A stretch of 64,000 bases of DNA from Salipiger pentaromativorans (GTDB lineage Bacteria; Pseudomonadota; Alphaproteobacteria; Rhodobacterales; Rhodobacteraceae): contig NZ_JAMDHK010000018.1 in NCBI RefSeq assembly GCF_024721115.1, positions 47,792 to 111,791 on the forward strand, written 5' to 3'. The notes under the pieces are model-generated. The model was not told where the DNA came from, did no database searches, and saw only the letters and a list, made by a program, of their open reading frames with translations. The position numbers were made by a program, and so were the translations under genes. Shown piece after piece: positions 52,692 to 62,078 of this stretch. The stretch's first letter is position 1. Every line of letters starts with the position of its first letter.

Positions 52692-54079
52692 GGCAGGTCC
52701 GGATATTCTCTCAGAACGAAGGCGACCTTGGCGGCACCGGGTTTCTCAAAGGTGTCGGGCGCGACAAGGTGAACGTCGGCCTTGAAGACAAGGGCATCGC
52801 GCAGGCGCTGCTCGATTTTCTTCTTGAGCGCCTGGTCATCCGCGGCGTCGCGGTCGGGACCGCGTTCGACGATCACCGTCAGCGCGCCCTGCGTGGTGTG
52901 ACCCTCGAAATCGGCCACGATGCGCATGACGCCGTTGGTCTCCGGCACCATCTCGGTGATCACGCTGTTGATGGCCGAGGGAAAGACATTGGCCCCGCGC
53001 ACGATCAGCATGTCGTCGGTCCGGCCGGTGCAGCGGATCTTGGGCCCGGTGCGCCCGCAGGTGCAGTCGGTGTCGAGAACCTCGATGTAATCGCCCGACC
53101 GGAATCGCACGAGCGGGCTCGCCCGACGGCCGAGCGCGGTATAGATCATCTCGCCCTCGGCACCCTTTTCCCAAGGGATGATTTCTCCGCTTTCGGGGTC
53201 GAGCAATTCGGTAATGATGTAGTCCATGTTGACCATATGCATCCCCGACTGGGCATCGCATTCAGCCCAATAGGTCACACCCAGATCGGTGCCGCCCAGC
53301 ATCTCACAGCATTTCGCGCCCCAGGCCGCTTCGATCTTGGCCCGGATGGCGGGAATGCCGCCGCCGGGTTCGCCACCGACGATGATCTGTTCGACGCCCA
53401 GTTCACTGGCTTTGCAGCCGAGCACTTCGGGCGCTTTGTCAGCCAGGTGCAGCACGAAATTCGGCGCGCCGACGATGCAACGCGGGCGCGTGTCGGCGCA
53501 GGCGCGCAGCAGCCGTTCCACGCCACCATCCGCCCCCACAGGCACGTCGATTGCGCCCATGTACTGCAACCCCTGCATCACCGGAATGCCGCCGACAAAA
53601 CCCTTGGCCAGCGAAAACGCATGCAGCACCATATCGCCGGACCGCACGCCATTGGCAAAGAAACAGCGCGCCGTCATCTCGTGCCACATCTCGGTATCGG
53701 CTTCGGTCAGCGCCACGTAAGACGGGCTTCCGGTGGTGCCGGACGAGGCCTGCATCTGGATGATATCGGCCATCGGCGCGGCCCGGTGTTTGCCGAACGG
53801 CGGTTCGGCGGCCAGGCTTTCGCGGATCTCGGTCTTGTAGGTATAGGGCAGTTTCTGGAGGTCTTCGATGGTGCGGATATCGTCGAATTCCACACCGGCT
53901 TTCGCGAACTTCTCCTGATAGAAAGTCGAGTTTGCCTTGAGATAGGCCATCTGATCGCGCAGCCGCTCTTCCTGAATACGGCGCACCTCGTCGAGCGGCG
54001 TGCCCTCGATCGCGTGCCAGAAGCGATCATTTACCTTGTCGGCGGCATCTTCCCGCCGGAAGCGCATTCCAAATTGCAT
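52688..54079 (-). CDS. Phenylacetate-CoA-ligase-like (PaaK family) adenylate-forming ligase
   Basis: A 463-residue ligase. The P-loop is MQASSGTTGSPSYVALTEAD, which lacks the Lys of the usual GTTGKPT. Family motifs GGEPGGGIPAIR, CEMLGGTDLG and YWAECD follow, then TGRTDDMLIVRGANVFPSAI. The Cys pair in LDTDCTCGRTGPKIRC is typical of PaaK relatives. PaaK enzymes activate aryl or cyclic acids. Here it is placed upstream of a carboxylase pair in a branched-chain-type operon, so it may activate a cyclic or unsaturated branched acid. Confidence 0.88.
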   Translation of the reverse strand: MQFGMRFRREDAADKVNDRFWHAIEGTPLDEVRRIQEERLRDQMAYLKANSTFYQEKFAKAGVEFDDIRTIEDLQKLPYTYKTEIRESLAAEPPFGKHRAAPMADIIQMQASSGTTGSPSYVALTEADTEMWHEMTARCFFANGVRSGDMVLHAFSLAKGFVGGIPVMQGLQYMGAIDVPVGADGGVERLLRACADTRPRCIVGAPNFVLHLADKAPEVLGCKASELGVEQIIVGGEPGGGIPAIRAKIEAAWGAKCCEMLGGTDLGVTYWAECDAQSGMHMVNMDYIITELLDPESGEIIPWEKGAEGEMIYTALGRRASPLVRFRSGDYIEVLDTDCTCGRTGPKIRCTGRTDDMLIVRGANVFPSAINSVITEMVPETNGVMRIVADFEGHTTQGALTVIVERGPDRDAADDQALKKKIEQRLRDALVFKADVHLVAPDTFEKPGAAKVAFVLREYPDLP

Positions 54080-54106
54080 GTCGTTCTCCGTTCCAAGCCG
54101 TGGCGA

Positions 54107-55267
54107 TCAATAGGATCGTGGCAGCCCCATGACCTTTTCGCCGATAAAGCTCAGGCACAGTTCGCGGTTCACCGGCGCTGTGCGCAGCAGGCGGACCAGC
54201 GGGTACATCTCATAAAGCCCCGTATCTTCGGTAAAGCCCGATCCACCATGCGCCTGAAGCGCCGCGTCGACCGCTTCGATCCCGGCTTCGGCGGCGGCAT
54301 ATTTCGCCATGTTCGACGACGCACCGGCAGGCAGCTTGTTGTCGAACTCCCATGCCGCGCGCCGGGTCATCAGGCTGGCCATCTCGACCGCTGTGTGCGC
54401 CTTGGCCATCGGGTGCTGCACGCCCTGGTGCGCACCGATGGGTTGGCCGAACACATTGCGCTCGGAGGCATAGGCCACGCCCTTGTTCAGGGCGAACCGG
54501 CCGATGCCGCAGCACAAGGCGGCCAGGATGATACGCTCGGGGTTGAGGCTGTCGAACAGGATCGAGAACCCTTCGTCCACCTCGCCGACCACATCCTCGG
54601 GGCCGAGATCCACATCGTCGAAGAACAGTGTCCACTGCTCCTCGGGCAGGGGGATCGAGATCTTCACCCGCTGCTTGTCGACGCCTTTTTTCTTCAGATC
54701 CACGGCGAACAGGGTAAAGCCGTCGGTCTTGCGGCTGACCTCGGTATGCGGTTTGGTCCGCGCCACCACGAGGCAGTAGTCGGCCACTTCGGCCCCGGTG
54801 ATGAAGGTCTTTTCGCCCGACAGGCTGAACCGGTTGCCTCGACGCTTGGCCAGCGTAGTGGCCTTCATCGTGTTCGACCCGGCCCCCGGTTCAGTGATCG
54901 CGAAACAGAACTGGATATCACCGCGGCAGGCAGCCGGCAGCAGTTCTTTCTTGTGGAACTCGCTTCCGTGGCTGGCGATATGGGCCAGCGACATGGTCGG
55001 CCCGACCACCATCATCAAAAGCGGAATGCCGTGATTGGCGGTGCCCTCCATGAACAGGGCCATTTCGGTCATACCAAGGCCCGCGCCGCCATATTCCTCG
55101 GGCACCATGATGCCGAGGAAGCCGTCATCGGCGATCTGGCGGAACATTTCGTGCGGAAACTCGTGCTTGCGTGCGTGTCTCAGCCAGTAATCGTTGTCGA
55201 ACTTCTGCGCCAGCTGGCCGCCATAGTCGTAAATCTGGCGTTGTTCGTCGTTCAAAATGAAATCCAT
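54107..55267 (-). CDS. Acyl-CoA dehydrogenase (isovaleryl-type Glu position)
   Basis: 386 residues starting MDFILNDEQRQIYDYGGQLA. It contains MVPEEYGGAGLGMTEMALFM, AITEPGAGSNTMKATTLA and GEKTFITGAEVADYCLV. The C-terminal catalytic segment is RTAPVNRELCLSF, without a Glu in the usual place, while DSLNPERIILAALCCG provides the alternative one. It begins 9 bp after the enoyl-CoA hydratase gene. Ends LGLPRSY-type like three other dehydrogenases here. Confidence 0.92.
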   Translation of the reverse strand: MDFILNDEQRQIYDYGGQLAQKFDNDYWLRHARKHEFPHEMFRQIADDGFLGIMVPEEYGGAGLGMTEMALFMEGTANHGIPLLMMVVGPTMSLAHIASHGSEFHKKELLPAACRGDIQFCFAITEPGAGSNTMKATTLAKRRGNRFSLSGEKTFITGAEVADYCLVVARTKPHTEVSRKTDGFTLFAVDLKKKGVDKQRVKISIPLPEEQWTLFFDDVDLGPEDVVGEVDEGFSILFDSLNPERIILAALCCGIGRFALNKGVAYASERNVFGQPIGAHQGVQHPMAKAHTAVEMASLMTRRAAWEFDNKLPAGASSNMAKYAAAEAGIEAVDAALQAHGGSGFTEDTGLYEMYPLVRLLRTAPVNRELCLSFIGEKVMGLPRSY

Positions 55268-55276
55268 GTTTCGTCC

Positions 55277-56056
55277 TCAAGCCTTGAATTCGGGGGCGCG
55301 CCGGTTCTCGAATGCATCGAGGCCCTCCGCCACGTCATCGCTGGGCAGTGCGCGCACGGCGGCATCGCGCTCAAGCCGCATCTGCTGGTCGATACCAAGG
55401 TCCGCGCCTTCGCGCGCCAACCGCTTCATCTCGGCGATGCCGGGACGTGAACGGGTGGCGATTTTCTCGCAGTATTCCAGCGCAGACTTGTGCAGGTCCG
55501 CATCCGGCACGATGTAGTTGACCAATCCGGCCTCTTTGGCCTCGTCCGACTTGAGCCAGCGGGCCGAGAACATCAGGTCGAGCGCCCTGCGCTGCCCCAT
55601 CAACCGTGTCAACCGCTGCGAGCCACCCCAACCGGGAATCAGCCCGAATTGCGCGTGCTGATCGCCAAACTGGGCGCTTTCGGCCGCGAAACACACATCG
55701 CATGCCAGCATCAGTTCGATCCCGCCGGCCAGACACAACCCCTGCACTGCCACCACGACAGGGAGGGAGGAGGTTTCAAGCGCACGCAGGTTGTTCATGC
55801 CAAAGGCGATGAAATGGTCCAGCGCGGCGGGATCGTTCAATTTACCTTTCACTTCCACCAGATCGGCACCGGTGCAAAAGTGCTTGCCCTGCGCCCGGAT
55901 GAGGATCGCCCGAATAGCGGGGTTCGCCTCGAATTCCGCACGCGCGACAGAAATACGCTCATGCACCTCAAGTGATAGGCAATTGAATTTCTCGGGGCGG
56001 GCCAGTTCGATGATGCCGGTGTTGCCCTCGGAAGTGACGAGGATGGGGTCGCTCAT
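55277..56056 (-). CDS. Enoyl-CoA hydratase/isomerase (crotonase family)
   Basis: 259 residues. Oxyanion-hole segments are AQGKHFCTGADLVEVKG and AVQGLCLAGGIELMLACDVC. The active-site region QFGLIPGWGGSQRLTRLMG has no Glu at the first catalytic position, so hydratase against isomerase or another crotonase activity is undecided. It overlaps the preceding dehydrogenase by 4 nt. It probably acts on the product of one of the flanking dehydrogenases. Confidence 0.9.
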   Translation of the reverse strand: MSDPILVTSEGNTGIIELARPEKFNCLSLEVHERISVARAEFEANPAIRAILIRAQGKHFCTGADLVEVKGKLNDPAALDHFIAFGMNNLRALETSSLPVVVAVQGLCLAGGIELMLACDVCFAAESAQFGDQHAQFGLIPGWGGSQRLTRLMGQRRALDLMFSARWLKSDEAKEAGLVNYIVPDADLHKSALEYCEKIATRSRPGIAEMKRLAREGADLGIDQQMRLERDAAVRALPSDDVAEGLDAFENRRAPEFKA

Positions 56057-57234
56057 TTCGAGGCTCCCTTCGCCTTCTTGTCATACTGCAGCGCCATGCG
56101 ACCGACCTTCTCGCGGGCGATCACCAGCTTCTGAATCTGCGCGGTGCCGTCGCCGATCTGAAGGCCGAGAACGTCGTTGTAACGCTGGTGGTGGGGCAGG
56201 TCGGTGGTGTAGCCGTAATGTCCGTGCAGGATCAGGCACTGGTGCAGGATCTCGCAGGCGGTTTTGGGCAGGTACCATTTGCACATGGCAGCCTGAGAGG
56301 TGTGGGGCAGGCCACAGTCGCGCAGGTCCAGCGTGTAATAGCAAAGCTGGCGCATCATGGTCAGTTGGGTCTCGGCCTCGGCCAAGGGAAAGCTGACACC
56401 CTGATACTGCACGATCGGGGCTCCGAATGCCTCGCGCTCCTGAACGTAGGCCCAGGTTTCATCCACCGACGCTTGCGCGGCCCCCAGGCACTCCAGCCCG
56501 ATCAGTGCGCGGGAATAGTCGAAGCCCGCCATGATCGTGCCAAAAGCACGGTCCTGTTCCGCCATCATGTTTTCAGCCGGCACGAAAACATCGTCAAAGA
56601 AAACCGAGCCGCGCCCGACAGGCTTGGTGCCGATGTCGTCAAAATGGGTGCGCTTGATGCCTTCCTGGTTCAGATCGACGAAAAAGGCGCTGACCCCGCG
56701 TGAGCCGCCGTCAGGATCGCCGGTACGGGCAAAGACGACCGCCGCATCCGCCTGACTGGCAAAACTCATGGATGTCTTTTCACCGTTCAGCCGCCAGCCG
56801 TTGCCGGATTTCTCGGCCCTCAGAATCAGGTTCGCCGCATCCGAACCGCCACGCGGCTCTGTCAGGCCCAGACCAATGACGGCATCACCCGAAACAACCT
56901 TGGGCACCCATTCCGACGCGATGTTCTTGGAGGCATGTTTGGCAACCATTCCGCCCATGAGAGAGCCCAGAAGCTGCACGTAACTTGCGTTGAAATCGGC
57001 ATAGGCGATCTCTTCGACGATCAGCCCTGACGTGACAGAGCTTTCGCCGAGTCCCCCGAATTCCTCGGGCAGATCGGCCCCGATCAGCCCCAGTGCGCCC
57101 ATCTCCTTGATCAGCGCACGGTCGAATGTATGGCCGCTGGCGCGTTCTTGATATGTGGGCGCAAGCCTTTCAGTTGCGAAGCGCTTTGCGGTCTCGCGAA
57201 ACGCCTTCTGATCGTCTGTAGGCTGGAATTGCAT
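56053..57234 (-). CDS. Acyl-CoA dehydrogenase with Asp at the C-terminal catalytic position
   Basis: 393 residues from ATG 57234 (MQFQPTDDQKAFRETAKRFA) behind GGGGAGGAGC. It contains GLGLTEPRGGSDAANLILRA and NGEKTSMSFASQADAAVVFA. The C-terminal segment LGLQIGDGTAQIQKLVIARE has Asp where most enzymes have Glu. It shares this feature with the 32018 enzyme. First gene of the eleven-gene minus operon, with the strongest palindromic operator of the window (57277) in its promoter. Confidence 0.92.
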   Translation of the reverse strand: MQFQPTDDQKAFRETAKRFATERLAPTYQERASGHTFDRALIKEMGALGLIGADLPEEFGGLGESSVTSGLIVEEIAYADFNASYVQLLGSLMGGMVAKHASKNIASEWVPKVVSGDAVIGLGLTEPRGGSDAANLILRAEKSGNGWRLNGEKTSMSFASQADAAVVFARTGDPDGGSRGVSAFFVDLNQEGIKRTHFDDIGTKPVGRGSVFFDDVFVPAENMMAEQDRAFGTIMAGFDYSRALIGLECLGAAQASVDETWAYVQEREAFGAPIVQYQGVSFPLAEAETQLTMMRQLCYYTLDLRDCGLPHTSQAAMCKWYLPKTACEILHQCLILHGHYGYTTDLPHHQRYNDVLGLQIGDGTAQIQKLVIAREKVGRMALQYDKKAKGASK

Positions 57235-57264
57235 CGGTGCTCCTCCCCATGAGCGAAAATCTTC

Positions 57265-57303
57265 TTTCCAAAAAAATCTAACAAATGTTAGAATGTAGAT
57301 CAA
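57265..57303. promoter_or_regulatory. Divergent promoters sharing the operator TCTAACA-AA-TGTTAGA
   Basis: The palindrome occupies 57277-57292. Minus strand: TTGATC (57303-57298), 17-bp spacer, TAGATT (57280-57275), leading to the dehydrogenase at 57234. Plus strand: TTTCCA (57265-57270), 18-bp spacer, TAGAAT (57289-57294), leading to the flavoenzyme at 57330. A repressor bound to the palindrome would cover both -10 regions. Confidence 0.65.
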
Positions 57304-57329
57304 GTGCAGTTTTGAGGAGGAGAACCAAA

Positions 57330-59363
57330 GTGAAAAATAGACCAGATGGAAGCTTTGAAACCATGCTCTCGCCCATCCGCGCAGGCCAGCATACGTTGCG
57401 AAATCGTGTCATCATGGGGTCGATGCACACGCGGTTGGAAACCGAGCCCGACGGCATAGCCAAACAGATCGCATTTTACGCCGAGCGTGCGCGGGGGGAG
57501 GCGGCGATTCTGGTCACCGGCGGGTTTTCGCCCAATGCCGAGGGCATATTCGATCCAGAAGGTCCGAGAATCGATGACCCGGAAGAAGCGCTTGACCTGC
57601 GCCCGATCTGCGAGGCGGTGCAGGCCGAAGGCAGCCTGATCTGCGCACAACTCCTCCACGCCGGGCGCTATGCCAAGATCGAAGGGTGTGTGGCCCCGTC
57701 GCCGATCCGCGCTCCGATCAACCGTTTCATCCCGCGTGAAATGACCGAAGCCGACATTCTCCGTACCATCGAGGATTTTGCCGTGGCGGCCGCCAATGCG
57801 CAGGCCGCAGGCTTTGATGGCGTCGAGATCATGGGGTCCGAAGGATACCTGATCAACGAATTCACCGTCACCCACACCAACAAGCGCCAAGACGACTGGG
57901 GCGGCAGCGCCGCGAACCGCCACCGATTCCCGGTCGAGATCGTGCGCGCGGTGCGCGAACGTTGCGGCCCCGACTTTCTGGTCATCTACCGGATTTCGGC
58001 GGCCGATCTGGTCGAGGGCGGCGCGCCCGCCGATGAAATTGCCGCACTGGCCCGCAAGATCGAGGCTGCGGGTGCGGATATCCTGAACACCGGCATCGGC
58101 TGGCATGAGGCCCGCGTGCCGACGATCGCCTACCCGGTGCCGCGCGGTGCCTGGCGCAAGGCGGCAGCCAACGTCAAAGCGGCGGTGTCGATCCCGGTAG
58201 TCGCCTCGAACCGGATCAACACACCCCAGCTTGCAGAAGACATACTTGCCTCTGGCGATGCGGACATGATCTCGATGGCGCGCCCGTTTCTGGCCGATCC
58301 GCATTTCGTGAAAAAGACGCGCGAGGGCCGCGCAGACGAGATCAACACCTGCATTGCCTGCAACCAGGCCTGCCTGGATTTCATTTTTTCGGACCGGCCG
58401 GTCGGATGTCTGGTCAATCCAAGGGCCGGGCGTGAAACGGAATTCCGGGATACGCCAACCGACACGCCAAAGAAAGTGGCCGTCGTTGGCGGTGGTGCCG
58501 CGGGCATGGCCACAGCCGCCGAGGCGGCGCGGCTGGGCCACGATGTCACCCTGTTCGAAGCGCAGGACAAATTGGGCGGTCAGCTGAATCTGGCCCGCGC
58601 CGCACCAGGCAAGGACGAATTCGACGAAACCCTGCGGTATTATGCCGGTCAGATGCAGAAACACGGGGTCACGCAGCGTCTGGGACAGCGGGCAGAGGCG
58701 AGCGATCTTGAGGGATTTGACCATGTGGTCATCGCCACCGGGGTCACGCCGCGCATTCCCGACCTGCCGGGTATCGACCATCCCAGCGTCGCGACCTACG
58801 CCGAAATTCTGTCCGGTGACCGCGAGGCGGGCGACCGTGTCGTGGTGATGGGGGCGGGGGGCATCGGTCATGATGTGGCCGAGTTCCTAGTGACCAAACC
58901 CGCCGAGACCGCGAATTCCGACGTCTTTTGCGAAACCTGGGGTGTGGACCCCGAATTTGTCTCCTCGGGTGCCCTGGCGGGCGACCCTCTGGCACCGAAG
59001 CCGTCGCGCCGCAAGGTCGTCATGCTGCAGCGCAAGACCGCTAAACCGGGCGCGGGGCTTGGTGTTTCGACAGGGTGGATCCTGCGCAACGCGCTGCGCA
59101 AACATGGGGTCGAGGCAATGGGCGGGGTGACCTATGAACATATCGACGATGCGGGGCTGCACATCGTCGCGGACGGAAACCCGACGGTCATCGCAGCCGA
59201 TACAATTGTGCTGTGCACCGGTCAGGAACCGGAACGAGCCCTGGCCAAAGAGGTTGTAGCGCGCGGCGTCCCGGTTACGATGATCGGCGGGGCAAAGGAG
59301 GCCGCCGAACTGGATGCGCTGCGCGCCATTGATGAGGGCGTGCGCCTGGCGCAGGATCTCTGA
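57330..59363 (+). CDS. FMN/FAD/Fe-S oxidoreductase, 2,4-dienoyl-CoA reductase type
   Basis: 677 residues from GTG 57330, chosen for the GGAGGAG just upstream; the frame itself opens earlier, at 57285. The N-terminal Old Yellow Enzyme TIM barrel (HTLRNRVIMGSMHTRLE, QLLHAGRYAKIEG, FTVTHTNKRQDDWGGS) is followed by the 4Fe-4S motif CIACNQACLDFI with a fourth Cys in PVGCLVNP. After these come FAD/NAD domains (KKVAVVGGGAAGMATAAEAA). This is the FadH/trimethylamine-dehydrogenase layout. It probably reduces a conjugated dienoyl- or enoyl-CoA from the divergent operon. Co-transcribed with the ligase at 59390. Confidence 0.92.
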   Translation: MKNRPDGSFETMLSPIRAGQHTLRNRVIMGSMHTRLETEPDGIAKQIAFYAERARGEAAILVTGGFSPNAEGIFDPEGPRIDDPEEALDLRPICEAVQAEGSLICAQLLHAGRYAKIEGCVAPSPIRAPINRFIPREMTEADILRTIEDFAVAAANAQAAGFDGVEIMGSEGYLINEFTVTHTNKRQDDWGGSAANRHRFPVEIVRAVRERCGPDFLVIYRISAADLVEGGAPADEIAALARKIEAAGADILNTGIGWHEARVPTIAYPVPRGAWRKAAANVKAAVSIPVVASNRINTPQLAEDILASGDADMISMARPFLADPHFVKKTREGRADEINTCIACNQACLDFIFSDRPVGCLVNPRAGRETEFRDTPTDTPKKVAVVGGGAAGMATAAEAARLGHDVTLFEAQDKLGGQLNLARAAPGKDEFDETLRYYAGQMQKHGVTQRLGQRAEASDLEGFDHVVIATGVTPRIPDLPGIDHPSVATYAEILSGDREAGDRVVVMGAGGIGHDVAEFLVTKPAETANSDVFCETWGVDPEFVSSGALAGDPLAPKPSRRKVVMLQRKTAKPGAGLGVSTGWILRNALRKHGVEAMGGVTYEHIDDAGLHIVADGNPTVIAADTIVLCTGQEPERALAKEVVARGVPVTMIGGAKEAAELDALRAIDEGVRLAQDL

Positions 59364-59389
59364 ACCGAGGCTCGGGCAAGGGGGAAACT

Positions 59390-60910
59390 ATGCTGACCGA
59401 CGTCATCCGCGCGGGGCGCGCTGATCTGTATTCGATCTTTCGAACCCGCGCACATGACTGCGCCCGCGCCCTCGCCATCGAGGACGGCAGCAGGAAACTG
59501 ACCTATGCAGAACTGCTGGAGCGGGTCGATCGTCTGGCGGCTGTCTTTCTGGCACGAGGCGTGGCGCCCGGAGACAGGATCGCGATCCTGTCGCATAACC
59601 GCTCAGAATACCTGGAGGTCGAACTTGCAGCAGCGGGAATCGGCGCGATCGTCGCCTGTCTGAACTGGCGGCTTGCCCCCGATGAACTGCGGCACTGCAT
59701 CGATCTGGTCGAGCCGGTTCTCGCGGTTGTCGAACCGGAACTTTCAGAAGCTTACCGCGCCGTCGCGTCGACACCCTGTCTAACCGTCGGGCCAGACCTG
59801 GAAACGGCCATTGCCGGGGTCGAGCCGGACCCGCGCACCGGAACCATGGTTGACGACCCCGAGGCCGGTCTGACGATCCTCTATACCTCGGGGACCACGG
59901 GCCTGCCCAAGGGGGCGCATATCAGCCACCGCGCGCATATCGCCCGATCCATGGTTTTTGCGGCCCAGCTGGCGCTGGATCCCGGCGACGGGTTCATCGC
60001 CTGGGCGCCGATGTTCCACATGGCCTCCACCGATCATGCGCTGGCAACGATCCTGCGGGGCGGGACCGTGGTGATGGTGGACGGGCTGCAGCCCGCCGTC
60101 ATCAACGAGGCGCTGTCACGCCACAGGATCGGCTGGTTCGTGATGATGCCCGGGGCACTGGAGGCTTTTATTAACGAACGGCACGCCAACCCTTTGCCGC
60201 TGAAGGGGATCAAGGTTTGCGGCGCAATGGCTGATCTGGTGCCGCCGCATCAGATCGCGGAACTGACCGGTCTTCTGGACACGCCCTATCTGAATTCCTT
60301 CGGGGCGACCGAAACCGGCCTGCCGCCGGGAACCGCCGATCTGATCGCGCCGGGTGTGACCCCGGACCGGCTGTCCAAGCGCATCAGCGCCTTTTGCGAG
60401 GTGCGGCTGGTCGATCCCGACGACCGCGAAGTCCCCGATGGAACGCCGGGCGAAATGGCGCTTCGGGGTTCGACGCTGTTTTCCGGGTACTGGAACGCCG
60501 ACGACACCAATGCCCGTGACTTTCGCAACGGCTTTTTCCACATGGGCGATCTGTTCCGGCGCAATGCGGACGGCACCGTCGACTTTGTGGATCGGGCGAA
60601 ATACCTGATCAAGACCGGAGGTGAAAACGTCTATCCGGCGGAAATCGAACGTGTGCTTCTTTCCCATCCCGATGTGATCGATGCTGCCGTGGTCAGGGCC
60701 TTCGACGCGAAATGGGGGGAAAGCCCGGTGGCCTTTGTCGCCTGTGACGATGACGGGCCGGATGCCGAGGCGCTGCTGAACTTGTGCCGCGAAAGCCTGG
60801 CTGGCTATAAGCGACCGCGCGAAATTCGCTTCATCGCGTTCGAGGACTTTCCCAGATCGACCAGCGGAAAGGTCCAGCGGCATATCCTCGAAGCCCGGCT
60901 CGCAGATTAA
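59390..60910 (+). CDS. AMP-forming acyl-CoA ligase
   Basis: A 506-residue ANL ligase: TILYTSGTTGLPKGAHISH (P-loop about 163-181), WAPMFHMASTDHALATILRG, SFGATETGLPPGTADLIAPG, DRAKYLIKTGGENVYPAEIE, and the catalytic Lys in FPRSTSGKVQRHILEARL. It starts 26 bp after the dienoyl-CoA-reductase-like gene. It probably activates an unsaturated or branched acid that enters the 44-57 kb operon's pathway. Confidence 0.92.
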   Translation: MLTDVIRAGRADLYSIFRTRAHDCARALAIEDGSRKLTYAELLERVDRLAAVFLARGVAPGDRIAILSHNRSEYLEVELAAAGIGAIVACLNWRLAPDELRHCIDLVEPVLAVVEPELSEAYRAVASTPCLTVGPDLETAIAGVEPDPRTGTMVDDPEAGLTILYTSGTTGLPKGAHISHRAHIARSMVFAAQLALDPGDGFIAWAPMFHMASTDHALATILRGGTVVMVDGLQPAVINEALSRHRIGWFVMMPGALEAFINERHANPLPLKGIKVCGAMADLVPPHQIAELTGLLDTPYLNSFGATETGLPPGTADLIAPGVTPDRLSKRISAFCEVRLVDPDDREVPDGTPGEMALRGSTLFSGYWNADDTNARDFRNGFFHMGDLFRRNADGTVDFVDRAKYLIKTGGENVYPAEIERVLLSHPDVIDAAVVRAFDAKWGESPVAFVACDDDGPDAEALLNLCRESLAGYKRPREIRFIAFEDFPRSTSGKVQRHILEARLAD

Positions 60911-61373
60911 TTTTCGCTCTGACCCGATCGTCACCCCGCCACGCCCGTTCGCCCCACTAGCGATATAAGCGTTCCTTTCATCGTTGCGATGAGCTTCTCA
61001 TCCCCGCCCTTTGGAGTAGCCCCCTGAAAGAGGTCCACCAACTGGGATAGATTGACCCGCGATTGATGTGCTGCCCTCTGTCGGACCACAGGGCTGCGGG
61101 TATTCCGGGGGATTGAGCTCAGGAGGATTCTTCGATCCCTAAGCCATTAATCAGCGCGATCGGTGGTTTGTTCCAGGTTGCGCTGTGGGAGCAGCAGGTA
61201 ACCCGGCGCTTCGCACGGACGGGCATGGAATGCCGGCAAGTGCCGGTTGACGCTGCTGCGGGCCTTCAAGGGAAAGTCGGCGACTATCCGATGTGCGGGA
61301 CAAAGCGGACATTCGCCAAGCGACCTCAAACGTCCGGTTCTGTACTGCGGCCCGACAAAACGATATCAAGTGA
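60911..61373. other. 463-bp stretch without a supported gene
   Basis: Short frames occur on both strands (up to about 118 codons), but none shows a recognisable domain. Part of it (around 61290-61340, GGACAAAGCGGACATTCGCC) resembles non-coding sequence I associate with many Rhodobacteraceae genomes, where it is often mis-annotated as small hypothetical genes. It marks the border between the catabolic genes and the detoxification cluster. Confidence 0.4.
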
Positions 61374-62078
61374 TCAGCGGTCAGCCGATCGCACCTGTGT
61401 AACTGTCTTCTTCGGCCCTCCTGTCTGCATGATCTGGGACAGGTAAGAATTGCGCCGTCTGATGAAGTCACGCAGAAGGGTCGGGTAATCTTCACTGACG
61501 GCATTCTTCACAGAAACCCGACGCTCCAGTTCATGTCGCCAGGCCCTTACACGGGCAAGCCCTGTGAAGACGCCAAACTCTCCGATGGTGTCAAAAACGT
61601 CGAAATAGCGGAAGACCGGGCCGAATACGACATCGACGAGGCTGAACCGGTGGCCATCGAACCATGGTCCCTCCCCAAGCTCCGCGTCCAGCCGAAGGAA
61701 CTTTGAGCGGAGCGCCGCCACTTTTTCTTCCAACGCTTTCTCGTTCGGCGCCGAGTAGAACCCCGCAATGTCGTTCAAGACAGCAGATCCAAATTCAATC
61801 CAGGCACGGTGGCGGGCGCGATCGAGAGCGTCGTGCGGATGGAGCGCGTGGGGTTGTGTATCCTCAAGATATTCGAGGATAACCGCAGATTCGAAAATCG
61901 GCGTCCCGTTCACAACCAGGACAGGCGTCTTGCCCAGCGGAGATATGGCAAGAAACCAGTCGGGCTTGTTCGAAAGATCGATGTGAGTTCTCTCGAACGT
62001 GACACCTTTCTCAGTGAGCGAGATCGCTGCGCGCTGCACATATGGGCAGAGCGCATGGCTAATGAGGTGGAGGCTCAT
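61374..62078 (-). CDS. Glutathione S-transferase family protein
   Basis: 234 residues from ATG 62078 behind GGAGGGAGAG. The thioredoxin-like N-terminus has LISHALCPYVQRAAISLTEK (a CPYV motif, Cys at about residue 11, as in omega/glutaredoxin-like GSTs). The cis-Pro and Ser segment is GKTPVLVVNGTPIFESAVIL. The C-terminal helical domain follows. It overlaps the doxX stop by 4 nt. Glutathione-dependent reduction or detoxification is likely; the substrate is unknown. Confidence 0.9.
   Translation of the reverse strand: MSLHLISHALCPYVQRAAISLTEKGVTFERTHIDLSNKPDWFLAISPLGKTPVLVVNGTPIFESAVILEYLEDTQPHALHPHDALDRARHRAWIEFGSAVLNDIAGFYSAPNEKALEEKVAALRSKFLRLDAELGEGPWFDGHRFSLVDVVFGPVFRYFDVFDTIGEFGVFTGLARVRAWRHELERRVSVKNAVSEDYPTLLRDFIRRRNSYLSQIMQTGGPKKTVTQVRSADR

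Noticed and set aside
52685..55450. A 921-codon open frame on the plus strand opposite the PaaK-like ligase and acyl-CoA dehydrogenase genes
   Set aside because: It is antisense to two clear enzyme genes, has no recognisable domain and shows the His/Arg/Gly-rich composition of GC-rich shadow frames.
61151..61504. A possible small hypothetical gene on the minus strand between the ligase and GST genes
   Set aside because: No domain, no clear ribosome-binding site, and resembles repeated non-coding sequence often mis-annotated in this bacterial group.
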